14,786 bases of DNA from PCC-6406 sp964353225 (GTDB lineage: Bacteria; Cyanobacteriota; Cyanobacteriia; Phormidesmidales; Phormidesmidaceae): positions 1 to 14,786 of the forward strand of contig CAYGVA010000094.1 in the NCBI GenBank assembly GCA_964353225.1, in the 5' to 3' direction. Below the pieces are notes generated by a model. That model was not told the DNA's origin. It saw only the letters and a list, made by a program, of their open reading frames with translations, and searched no databases. This document shows, piece by piece, positions 8,201 to 14,786 of this stretch (position 1 is its first letter; every line of letters starts with the position of its first letter). The position numbers were made by a program, and so were the translations under genes.

Positions 8201-10602
8201 CCAATGCCGACAGCGGTGCCTTCATAAATGCTTTGCAAAAAAGCTTGGGATTGCTTGAGTTCGGTTTCGAGATGTTTGCGATCGGTGATGTCAAGCACAG
8301 TGCCAAAGAGTCCCTCAATCTGTCCTTGGGAATCTTTGGCAACTTCTCCCTTGGAGGTGATCCAACGGATGCTACCGTCAAGCCGTTGTAACCGCAGATC
8401 GGCCTCAAAAGGTTCCCCTGCCGTCAAAGCATTTTGTACCGTTTGTCCATAGGCATCACGGTCGTCCGGGTGCAAAATCGCTTGTAGTTCTGGGTATGTC
8501 GGTTCTGGATCGGTGGAGTCAAGGCCAAAAATATGGAACATTTCCTCTGACCACGTCACCTTGCCGGTAGCAGCCTCACAACTCCAGTTCCCCAGGTGCG
8601 ACACCCGCTGGGCCGCAAGCAGCGCTTGACGACTTTGCTCTAGGGCTTGTTCGGTGCGTTTGCGATCGCTGATATCCCCTACAAACCCAATTGCCCATTT
8701 TTTTTCTCCCTGGGCGTTAAAGGCCATGATGTTTTTATCTTCGAGCCAGACATAGGTCCCGTTCTGATGACGAAGTCGGTAGATGGCAAAAAAACGAGGT
8801 TGCTCAGGGGTCAGCTTCTGAAAAGCGGTGAAAAAAAGCTGTCGATCCTCAGGGTGAATGAGGTTCAGCCACCCCTCCATGTTGTCAGGCAGTTCCGTAA
8901 CCGAATAGCCGAGAACGGCATCCGTATTCGCACCCCAAGTGGCCCGCTCGGTCTCAGCATCCCATTCGTAAACAATTTGACCGCTAGCTCGCACAGCCGT
9001 GTCATAGCGATCGCGCCACGCTGCCACCTCTTTGGCATACTGCTGGTTTAAAAGCTCCGCCTGCTTGCGAAGATGAATATCTTCGACAATGCAGAAAAAG
9101 TATTGGGGCTCCCCTGCCTCATCTCGCACCAAAGAGAGGGTTTTGTTAACCCAGTAGGGCTGGCCATCTTTCCGTAGGTAGCGCTTTTCAATGGAATATG
9201 GCGGCGTTTCACCCGACAGCAATTGTTGAACCCGCTGATTGGACGCTTCTAAATCGGGTGCATAGGTAATCTCTCGAAACGTTTTCTGTAAAAATTCAGC
9301 TTCCGTATAGTCCAAAAACTGACAAAAGGCCGGGTTGACTTTCACAAATCGTCCCGACAAATCTATCTGAGCCATACCAATGGACGCCTGCTCAAAGGCG
9401 GCTCGGAAGCGCTGTTCACTCTCCTGCAATGCAATCTCTGCCTGTTTATGCTCAGTCTGATCTTGAATTAAGACCAAAAACCCTAGGATTTCCCCCGTCT
9501 CCGAACGATGGGGGGTATAGGTGAAATAGTTGTAGCGGCGAGTACCATCCGGTTGCTCAACAACCATTTTATTTGTAACGGTTTGCCCTGCTAGGGCCTT
9601 CTCCAGGGCCGGTTGAATGTTGCCGTTAGCCTTGCCCACCAATTGAGCCACGGTCTGCCCCACCACATCTGCTTCGGTTTGCCCCACCCATTCGGCATAA
9701 CGCTGATTGCAAAAAACATACCGTTGTTCGGTATCGATATAGGCGATCAGGGCGGGTAAGGCATTAATAATGGTGCGGAGTTGAGTCTCGTTTTCACGCA
9801 GCTGAACCACGGCCCGCTGCTGCTCCGTCACATCAATGGCGACCCCTACCATCGCGTTGTGCTCACCTTTATTAGGGATGGGGGCCGCCAGTCGCAAAAA
9901 CGTACGCTGCTCCCCTTGCACAAACTCATCGTCCTGATAACGCCACACTTGATTCAATTGGCATTGGCGTTTGGATTCTTGATACCTAGCCACTTGCTCA
10001 GGGGACAGCCCGATGTCAGTTAACGTCGTACCCACCTGGTTCCCAAAGCGCGCTATGTCCACCGGGTTTTGCATGATCAGGAGATCGCTGGCATCGCGTA
10101 CCCAGACCCCAAAGGGCAACGCATCGACCAAGGTGCGAAAACGGGTTTCACTGCGCTCTAGCTCCGCTTCCTTCTGGCGACGGACTTCGATTTCTTGTTC
10201 TAGATCACGGGTAAGCTGCCGCAACCGCAGTTGATGTTTGACTCGGGTCGCGACTTCTCCCTGCTGAAAGGGCTTGGTGATATAGTCCGCCGCCCCCACC
10301 TCAAACCCCCGCACCTTGTTCTCCACTTCATTCAAGGCCGTCACAAAGATCACGGGAATCGACTGAGTCTGGGCATTAGCCTTGAAGCGACGACAGACCT
10401 CAAACCCATCCATACCAGCCATCATCACATCTAACAGAATCAGGTCTGGTGCGAGGCGCTCGGCTCGATCAAAGGCGGTTTTCCCATTGCTAGCGACAAG
10501 GACTTTTAAGCCCAGTTGCTCTAACAGCAGTGATAAAGCCTGTAGGTTGGCAGGCTTATCATCCACAATCAAGACGCGATTTCGTGGTGTTTCAGGACCC
10601 AT
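5229..10602 (-). CDS. Giant hybrid sensor histidine kinase, N-terminal part (receiver, about 12 PAS modules, GAF), broken by an N gap
   Basis: Numbered from ATG 10602. The receiver (about 9-125) has Asp14/Asp15, phospho-acceptor Asp58, Thr88 and Lys110. PAS modules follow at about 153-263, 271-388, 395-513, 529-648, 657-776 and 784-909. A GAF domain lies at about 920-1060 and a coiled coil at 1060-1093. Further PAS modules lie at about 1093-1206, 1215-1320, 1329-1440, 1449-1565, 1571-1690 and 1695 into the gap. Most modules end in the PAC-type junction I(S/T)DRK. No membrane segment or signal peptide is seen, so it is probably a soluble, multi-input sensor. The GAF lacks an obvious bilin-attachment Cys-His, and no LOV cysteine motif is seen, so the ligands are unknown. 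A TTG start at 10623 would add seven residues; ATG 10602 is preferred because it sits close before the receiver. Joined to the 3059-5128 part, the protein would be about 2462 residues. Confidence 0.9.
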
Positions 10603-10635
10603 TGATTGATTTAGAGCCTTCAAAATAGATCGACA

Positions 10636-10700
10636 GCGTAAGACTTAGGTGATTTTGGCAAAGCGCCGACAAACAAGCCCCCTGCCTTACGCACCTAAGG
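10636..10700 (-). promoter_or_regulatory. Possible structured 5' leader of the giant kinase gene
   Basis: On the minus-strand RNA two long-range pairings are possible: CTTAGGTG (10692-10699) with CACCTAAG (10644-10651), and GCGTAAG (10686-10692) with CTTACGC (10636-10642). The first encloses a further GGCA/TGCC pairing across a symmetric 5x5 internal loop. The 5' arms share a base and the 3' arms are one base apart, so the two stems are hard to form together and may be alternatives. The element lies 34-98 nt before the kinase ATG. Confidence 0.3.
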
Positions 10701-10744
10701 GGATCACTCAATGCCCCCTAGAATCTTTTGATTTAAGGGTTTTC

Positions 10745-10773
10745 AACATATTCACTGACTTCAAAATATGCAA
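10745..10773 (-). promoter_or_regulatory. Candidate promoter for the giant kinase
   Basis: On the minus strand TTGCAT (10768-10773) and TATGTT (10745-10750) are separated by 17 bp, with four matches each to the -35 and -10 boxes. A start near 10738 would give a leader of about 135 nt that contains the inverted repeats at 10636-10700. Confidence 0.35.
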
Positions 10774-11251
10774 TCGGCCCAGTCAGCACCCGTAGATGCA
10801 GGAAGCTTTGTATAAAACTTTCCGAAACTACCCCTTACCCTTGAGTATTGCCCATTATTCCTTGGGAGTTTAAAAAAGGGATGGGGAATTCAGAGAAACA
10901 TCTCAATCGTGAGAGAGGACACGATAGTTCTAGGGTAATAAACTGCTGGGGACCCATAGATGAGATTGATCACAAACCAAGGTGTTGTTTTCACGGAGCG
11001 ATCGCCCGATGGGCCATTGGCATTGCCCTGACGAATTGTGTCAAAAACCGCTCTGCCGAGCCAACCTAGCTGCGTAGGGGGACAAGCGATGACCCTTGCG
11101 ACTTATCGCGTCTTGATCACGACAGGGCAGAGTTATGGCAATCGCCAGTCTGGTTAGGGCAAAACTGCAAACCACTATGCTGATGTCCTGAGGATCAGAG
11201 CATGCCTAGCTGCCCTCAGCTCAGTGTTCAGCGCGATGTCAATGCCCAGGG
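10774..11251. other. Long intergenic stretch with no recognisable gene
   Basis: Between the kinase promoter region and the sqdX stop I see no protein family, tRNA or clear terminator. There is one HIP1 octamer at 10998-11005. A 73-codon plus-strand frame at 10848-11069 has no recognisable sequence features or good start context. The stretch could hide a small RNA or a decayed gene, but nothing in it supports a specific call. Confidence 0.5.
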
Positions 11252-12385
11252 TTACGCGGCCAAGGGCATCACCCCTTTGTCCAGCACATCCCGATAAAAG
11301 CCCTGAAGCTGTTGGGTGGCAGCATTCCAGCCCCATCGCTCTGCTTCGGTGCGGGCTTGCAGCCGTAGGGTTTCCCGCTCTGATCCCAGGGCAAAGAGTT
11401 GCTGGGTGGCCGCGATCGCCCCTTGGTCATCCTTGGGGTCAAACAGATAGCCATTTTCCCCATCGGTGACAATATCGGGGATGCCGCCAGAGTTGGCTGC
11501 CACCACCGGGCAACCCGCCGCCATCGCTTCTAGCAGCACCAACCCCAGGGTTTCGGTGCGGGAAGGGAATACAAATACATCCGCCGAGGCGTAGGCCGAC
11601 CCCAACGCTTCCCCTTCCATGTACCCAGCAAAGTAGGTATTGGTCCCGGCAAAATGCTGTTCCAGTTCTTCCTGGTAGGGGCCACCCCCCACGAGGGCCA
11701 GCCGTGCTCCGGGGATAGATTCCAAGACGGGCTTGATGCGATCGATTTCTTTTTCTGCCGAGAGGCGACCGATGTAGAGCAATAGCGGCGCGTCGGGGTG
11801 GCCCTGGGTGAGGCGATCGCGCATGGCTGAGCTAGCCAAGTCGGGACGAAACAGCTCCGTGTCTACCCCTCGCTGCCAAACGGCCACGCGCTCAATACCA
11901 TGGCCACTGAGTTCCCCCTCCATGGCGGTGGAGGTACAAAGATTCAGCCGGGCTTGGTTGTGGACGGCCTTCAGTAGCTCCCACATCACCCCTTCTAGAA
12001 CTCCCAAGCCATAGTGCTCTAGGTACTTGGGCAAATGGGTATGGTAGGAGGCGATCAGCGGAATGTTCAAGGTTTTGGCATAAAACACCCCCGCCAATCC
12101 CAACACCGCTGGGTTAACCACATGGATCAAATCCGGGTTGAACTTTTCTAGGGCATCGCCAATGGAAGGCCGGGGCAGGGCCAGTTTCAGCTCTGGATAG
12201 AGGGGAAAAGCCATGCCGGAAACCCCATGGATAGTTGCCCCTTTGTATTCCCGCAATCCCCCATCGGGGGAAAATACCATCACCTGGTCACCCATCCGTT
12301 GCAGATGCTCCACCGTATGCTTCAGGCGCGTGACAATGCCATCCACCTTGGGCAAAAACGTTTCTGTGAAGAGGGCAATACGCAT
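11252..12385 (-). CDS. sqdX: Sulfoquinovosyltransferase SqdX (sulfolipid synthase), GT4 family
   Basis: A 377-residue GT-B glycosyltransferase, about the usual SqdX length. It transfers sulfoquinovose from UDP-sulfoquinovose to diacylglycerol, the last step of SQDG synthesis, at the membrane. The N-terminal domain opens MRIALFTETFLPKVDGIVTR, typical of SqdX, with SYHTHLPKYLEHY at about 113-125. The C-terminal domain has YIGRLSAEKEID (Arg207 and Lys212 at the donor phosphate site) and SRTETLGLVLLEAM, which contains the GT4 E-x7-E pair Glu278/Glu286. GGIPDIV follows. ATG 12385 is chosen because it begins the conserved first strand; upstream in-frame starts add unrelated residues. The gene lies 166 bp downstream of sqdB on the same strand, separated from it by a strong hairpin. 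No clear ribosome binding site is visible. Confidence 0.93.
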   Translation of the reverse strand: MRIALFTETFLPKVDGIVTRLKHTVEHLQRMGDQVMVFSPDGGLREYKGATIHGVSGMAFPLYPELKLALPRPSIGDALEKFNPDLIHVVNPAVLGLAGVFYAKTLNIPLIASYHTHLPKYLEHYGLGVLEGVMWELLKAVHNQARLNLCTSTAMEGELSGHGIERVAVWQRGVDTELFRPDLASSAMRDRLTQGHPDAPLLLYIGRLSAEKEIDRIKPVLESIPGARLALVGGGPYQEELEQHFAGTNTYFAGYMEGEALGSAYASADVFVFPSRTETLGLVLLEAMAAGCPVVAANSGGIPDIVTDGENGYLFDPKDDQGAIAATQQLFALGSERETLRLQARTEAERWGWNAATQQLQGFYRDVLDKGVMPLAA

Positions 12386-12441
12386 GGGACTAGGGGGTAC
12401 ACAACTCGTAAATGAACAACAAAGGGCTAGCAAACCAGCAC

Positions 12442-12514
12442 AAAAAAATTAGGGGCTAGCGGCTTGTTAATGGTGTTGACCGAATCGGCCTGCCATCAAC
12501 TTTTCGCTAACCCC
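12442..12514 (-). terminator. Three-tier hairpin with U7 tract between sqdB and sqdX
   Basis: In the sqdB-sense RNA, GGGGTTAGCG (12505-12514) pairs with CGCTAGCCCC (12452-12461). Inside it GTTGATGG (12493-12500) pairs with CCATTAAC (12466-12473). At the tip GGCCGATTCGGTC (12478-12490) folds on itself. A TAA then T7 tract (12442-12448) follows the outer stem. Each tier has one imperfect position that is a G-U wobble on this strand but an A-C mismatch on the other, so the minus-strand RNA is the structured one. It probably terminates sqdB or attenuates read-through into sqdX, whose ATG is 57 nt further on. Confidence 0.7.
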
Positions 12515-12551
12515 CATCCATAGCAAAACACCCTAAAGCGTGATCATGGCC

Positions 12552-13703
12552 CTACCGACGCCACTTCACCTTAGGCAAAATCTGATCCTTGTCGGCCCGA
12601 CCTTTATACTTGACCGCAAAATTCAGCAGCGAGTCTAGCAGCGAGTCGGAAAGGAGGTGAGGCTCTAGCCCTAGCTCCAACAGATTGGTGTTTTTGGCAT
12701 TGAAGTAGTGATCCTCCAGTTCCACCCGAGGGTTCTCTAGGTGATGAATGTCAACATCTAGACCCAGGGTATTCCCGGCTTTTTTCACCATCATTGCTAG
12801 GTCGCCGACGCTAAACATTTCGGTGAATTGGTTGAAGACGCGGAACTCACCGGCATTGGCGGGGTTGGCGATCGCGATTTCCACACAGCGAACGGTGTCG
12901 CGGATGTCGAGGAAGGCGCGGGTTTGGCTGCCCTTACCGTAGACGGTGAGGGGATGTCCAATCGCCGCTTGAATACAGAAACGGTTGAGGGCGGTACCAA
13001 AGACGCCGTCATAGTCGAGGCGGTTGATCAGCAGCTCATCCATGCCGGTCTCTTCGGTCAGCACCCCGTACACCACCCCCTGGTTGAGGTCGGTGGCGCG
13101 CAGTCCCCAAATCTTGCAGGCAAAGTGAATGTTGTGGGTGTCGTGGACCTTAGACAAGTGGTAAAAAGACCCCGGCTGCTTGGGGTAGGGCAGGGTGTCT
13201 TTGCGACCATTGTGCTCAATGGTGATGTAGCCTTCCTCAATGTCGATATTGGGGGTGCCGTACTCGCCCATGGTGCCGAGTTTCACCAGGTGGCAGTCGG
13301 GGAAATGATCCCGCAGGGCATAAAGCAAATTGAGGTTGCCAATCACATTGTTGGATTGGGTGAGGACCGCATGCTCGCGATCGATCATCGAGAAGGGTGC
13401 AGACCGCTGCTCACCAAAGTGCACCACCGCATCGGGCTGGAACTGCAGCAGCGACTTCTCTAAATAGGCATAGTCATTCAAATCGCCCACAAAGAGATCG
13501 ATATTCTTGCCGGTGAGATCCGTCCAGCGCTGGAGGCGGGTTTTAATCGGTGCAATCGGGGTGAGGGTATCGGTGCAGAGCTGAGCGTCCCAGTGACGGC
13601 GCACCAGGCTGTCAAAAATGCCCACCTCATACCCTTTGTTAGACAGGTAAAGTGCCGTTGCCCAACCGCAATATCCGTCGCCGCCAATGACTAAGACTCT
13701 CAT
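12552..13703 (-). CDS. sqdB: UDP-sulfoquinovose synthase SqdB
   Basis: A 383-residue extended short-chain dehydrogenase/reductase, the usual SqdB length. It converts UDP-glucose and sulfite to UDP-sulfoquinovose, the committed step of sulfolipid synthesis, using bound NAD. The Rossmann fingerprint is VIGGDGYCGWATA at about 5-17. The active-site region has KLGTMGEYGTP with Thr144, Met145 and Glu147, and YHLSK with Tyr181 and Lys185. These match the Thr/Tyr/Lys set of the plant homologue SQD1. RRHWD near 35-39 and the long QPGSFYHLSKVHDTHNI segment are also typical of SqdB. ATG 13703 is chosen because it starts the first Rossmann strand; an upstream GTG at 13721 adds six residues. There is no clear Shine-Dalgarno sequence. 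sqdX follows on the same strand, completing the SQDG pathway. A perfect inverted repeat lies 18 bp upstream of the start. Confidence 0.95.
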   Translation of the reverse strand: MRVLVIGGDGYCGWATALYLSNKGYEVGIFDSLVRRHWDAQLCTDTLTPIAPIKTRLQRWTDLTGKNIDLFVGDLNDYAYLEKSLLQFQPDAVVHFGEQRSAPFSMIDREHAVLTQSNNVIGNLNLLYALRDHFPDCHLVKLGTMGEYGTPNIDIEEGYITIEHNGRKDTLPYPKQPGSFYHLSKVHDTHNIHFACKIWGLRATDLNQGVVYGVLTEETGMDELLINRLDYDGVFGTALNRFCIQAAIGHPLTVYGKGSQTRAFLDIRDTVRCVEIAIANPANAGEFRVFNQFTEMFSVGDLAMMVKKAGNTLGLDVDIHHLENPRVELEDHYFNAKNTNLLELGLEPHLLSDSLLDSLLNFAVKYKGRADKDQILPKVKWRR

Positions 13704-13721
13704 GTCAATACAATCAAACAC

Positions 13722-13752
13722 TTTGCTGATACTCGCTCAATTTATCAGCAAA
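13722..13752 (-). promoter_or_regulatory. Perfect 10-bp inverted repeat upstream of sqdB (operator or leader hairpin)
   Basis: TTTGCTGATA (13722-13731) and TATCAGCAAA (13743-13752) are perfect reverse complements separated by 11 bp. Their centres are 21 bp apart, two turns of DNA, which suits a dimeric regulator. The nearer arm ends 18 bp upstream of the sqdB ATG. If transcribed it would instead form a 10-bp hairpin just before the start codon. I do not recognise the motif as a known cyanobacterial box. Confidence 0.5.
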
Positions 13753-13773
13753 ACGCCCCCCTTAGGTGATCCC

Positions 13774-13805
13774 AAAAAAATGGTCAGGTAGAAATACTCT
13801 GCCTG
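13774..13805 (-). terminator. Weak candidate terminator after the phytase-like gene
   Basis: On the minus strand CAGGCAG (13799-13805) can pair with CTACCTG (13785-13791) with one mismatch, and a T7 tract (13774-13780) lies four bases further on. The stem is short and actually pairs better on the other strand, so this is a low-confidence call. Confidence 0.25.
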
Positions 13806-13878
13806 GGGCACCCTAAGCCACGGTGGGAAGAGAATTTTGCCTTGGGGCGCTGAGATCCTAGGGGCGGTGATTTTTCGC

Positions 13879-14786
13879 TCAGGCTATCCCTAAACGAAAC
13901 ACCCACACTTGAGTGGTCTGCTGATCAGAAAAATTGTCGTCACTCATGAGCCACAAGGTCGGGGAGCCATCAGATAAGGTGGGTCCGATCGCCATCGCTT
14001 CGAGGTTATCGGCGGCGGGCTCTAGGGTGGCAAAGTCCAGCACCAATTGCTTTTGAATGGGACTAATGGTGTCAGTGAGGGGAGCGAGTCGGACCATGCC
14101 ACTGGTGTCCGTTGCGCCCCCTGTGGCCAACTGGAATAGCTTGATGCCGAAGCCCCCAGCGCCAAATGACCGCTCTAGGGCCAGGAAATGACCGCCCTGG
14201 TCTAGGGCCACCAATTCTGATAGACCATTTACCACAGCCCCAAAGGGCTCCAGCTCTAGGGGATAGGCGTGCTCGGAGAGAAGGGTGGATTGATCAGGAT
14301 TAATCAAGTAGTGCAGCCAACGACTGACCAAGGGTTGGGCTGGGTCTTCGTCAAAATCTTGGACTAGGGCCGACTCAGTGGCGGTGAATAATCGGAACGG
14401 CTCTAACTCACCAAAGGCGGAGATCGGGTTCAGGGTCAGGGCCTCAAAGCCAAGGTTCTCGCGAATGCCCTGGGGAGCCCCATTCGCCTCCTCCTCTGGC
14501 AGGTAGCGCTCTGGCAGGCGGAACTGGGTCAACAGTTGGCCGGTGACCAAGTCGTATTCATTCAGCTGGGGGGGGCTATCCTGGCTGGGCACCCCTTCGC
14601 TGGTGATAAATAGCGATCGCCGGGGCGACAAAACCATCCCCTCTGGGTCGATTTGATTGGGGGTGTAGACCTCACCAGTGGCGTCTTTTAATTGCGTCAC
14701 CCCCTCAATCACCACCGGATCAAGCTGCATTGCCCCCGTAGCGGTGGGGGTAATGCCCATCCTCAAGGTGTAAAACCGGGGCGGGG
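13879..14786 (-). CDS. Esterase-like activity of phytase family protein, C-terminal part, cut by the window edge
   Basis: At least 302 residues are open to the right edge, so the N-terminus, including any signal peptide, is missing. The visible part fits the Phytase-like (PF13449) beta-propeller family: FYTLRMGI, a VTQLKDATGEVYTP segment, IDPEGMVLSPRRSLFITSE, NLGFEALTLNP, GLSELVALDQGGHFLALERS, and near the end NLEAMAIGPTLSDGSPTLWLMSDDNF, then a terminal strand VWVFRLG. Family members are usually exported and are annotated as phytase-like or esterase-like, but the true substrate is mostly unknown. The in-frame ATG at 14760 is not the real start, because the conserved FYTL strand continues upstream of it. 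The gene ends 176 bp before sqdB on the same strand. A functional link to sulfolipid synthesis is not evident. Confidence 0.85.
   Translation of the reverse strand, partial: PPRFYTLRMGITPTATGAMQLDPVVIEGVTQLKDATGEVYTPNQIDPEGMVLSPRRSLFITSEGVPSQDSPPQLNEYDLVTGQLLTQFRLPERYLPEEEANGAPQGIRENLGFEALTLNPISAFGELEPFRLFTATESALVQDFDEDPAQPLVSRWLHYLINPDQSTLLSEHAYPLELEPFGAVVNGLSELVALDQGGHFLALERSFGAGGFGIKLFQLATGGATDTSGMVRLAPLTDTISPIQKQLVLDFATLEPAADNLEAMAIGPTLSDGSPTLWLMSDDNFSDQQTTQVWVFRLGIA

Noticed and set aside
5229..10602. PAS modules as blue-light LOV domains
   Set aside because: No NCRFLQ-type flavin-binding cysteine motif was found in any module.
10848..11069. A 73-codon plus-strand frame in the intergenic stretch
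   Set aside because: It has no ribosome binding site and no recognisable motif, and is a length expected by chance in this region.
12828..13463. A 211-codon open frame on the plus strand
   Set aside because: It lies wholly antisense to sqdB, whose identity is certain, and shows no protein family features.

Overview
The window looks like a stretch of a cyanobacterial chromosome. It carries the plant-type sulfolipid genes sqdB and sqdX, a cyanobacterial-type rpoZ followed by a DUF1818 gene, and many copies of the HIP1 octamer GCGATCGC. The genes have moderately high GC content and lack strong Shine-Dalgarno sites, which also fits a filamentous, Leptolyngbya-like cyanobacterium. I cannot name the species.

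Layout. The left edge cuts a tRNA-Pro(GGG) gene on the minus strand (1-44). Next on the minus strand come an M15-type zinc peptidase with three tandem N-terminal repeats (105-1304), a DUF1818 protein (1448-1813) and rpoZ (1850-2080). The only clear plus-strand gene is a GDSL/SGNH hydrolase (2340-3029), which converges on the next block. That block (3059-10602, minus strand) is one very large cytoplasmic hybrid sensor histidine kinase. Its order is receiver, about thirteen PAS modules with one GAF domain among them, HisKA, HATPase, second receiver, and a degenerate C-terminal tail. It is interrupted by 100 N at 5129-5228. Identical 55-bp sequences flank the Ns, and merging them restores one open frame of about 2462 codons with perfect 124-residue module spacing. 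The N block is therefore probably a scaffolding placeholder inside a single gene.

A gene-poor stretch of about 650 bp (10603-11251) follows, containing a possible kinase promoter and a leader with alternative pairings. Then, all on the minus strand and read from right to left, come a phytase-like esterase cut by the window edge (13879-14786), sqdB (12552-13703) and sqdX (11252-12385). SqdB makes UDP-sulfoquinovose and SqdX transfers sulfoquinovose to diacylglycerol, so the pair is the complete two-step sulfolipid (SQDG) pathway.

The most interesting non-coding signals are three. A three-tier hairpin between sqdB and sqdX has all three of its imperfect pairs as G-U wobbles only on the coding-sense RNA, and a U7 tract follows it. 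A perfect 10-bp inverted repeat with 21-bp centre-to-centre spacing lies just upstream of sqdB. The kinase leader has two overlapping inverted repeats that cannot easily form together. I found no clear new multi-gene system such as a defence island, CRISPR array or mobile element. The best candidates for something undescribed are the giant kinase and the RNA/DNA structures around sqdB and sqdX.
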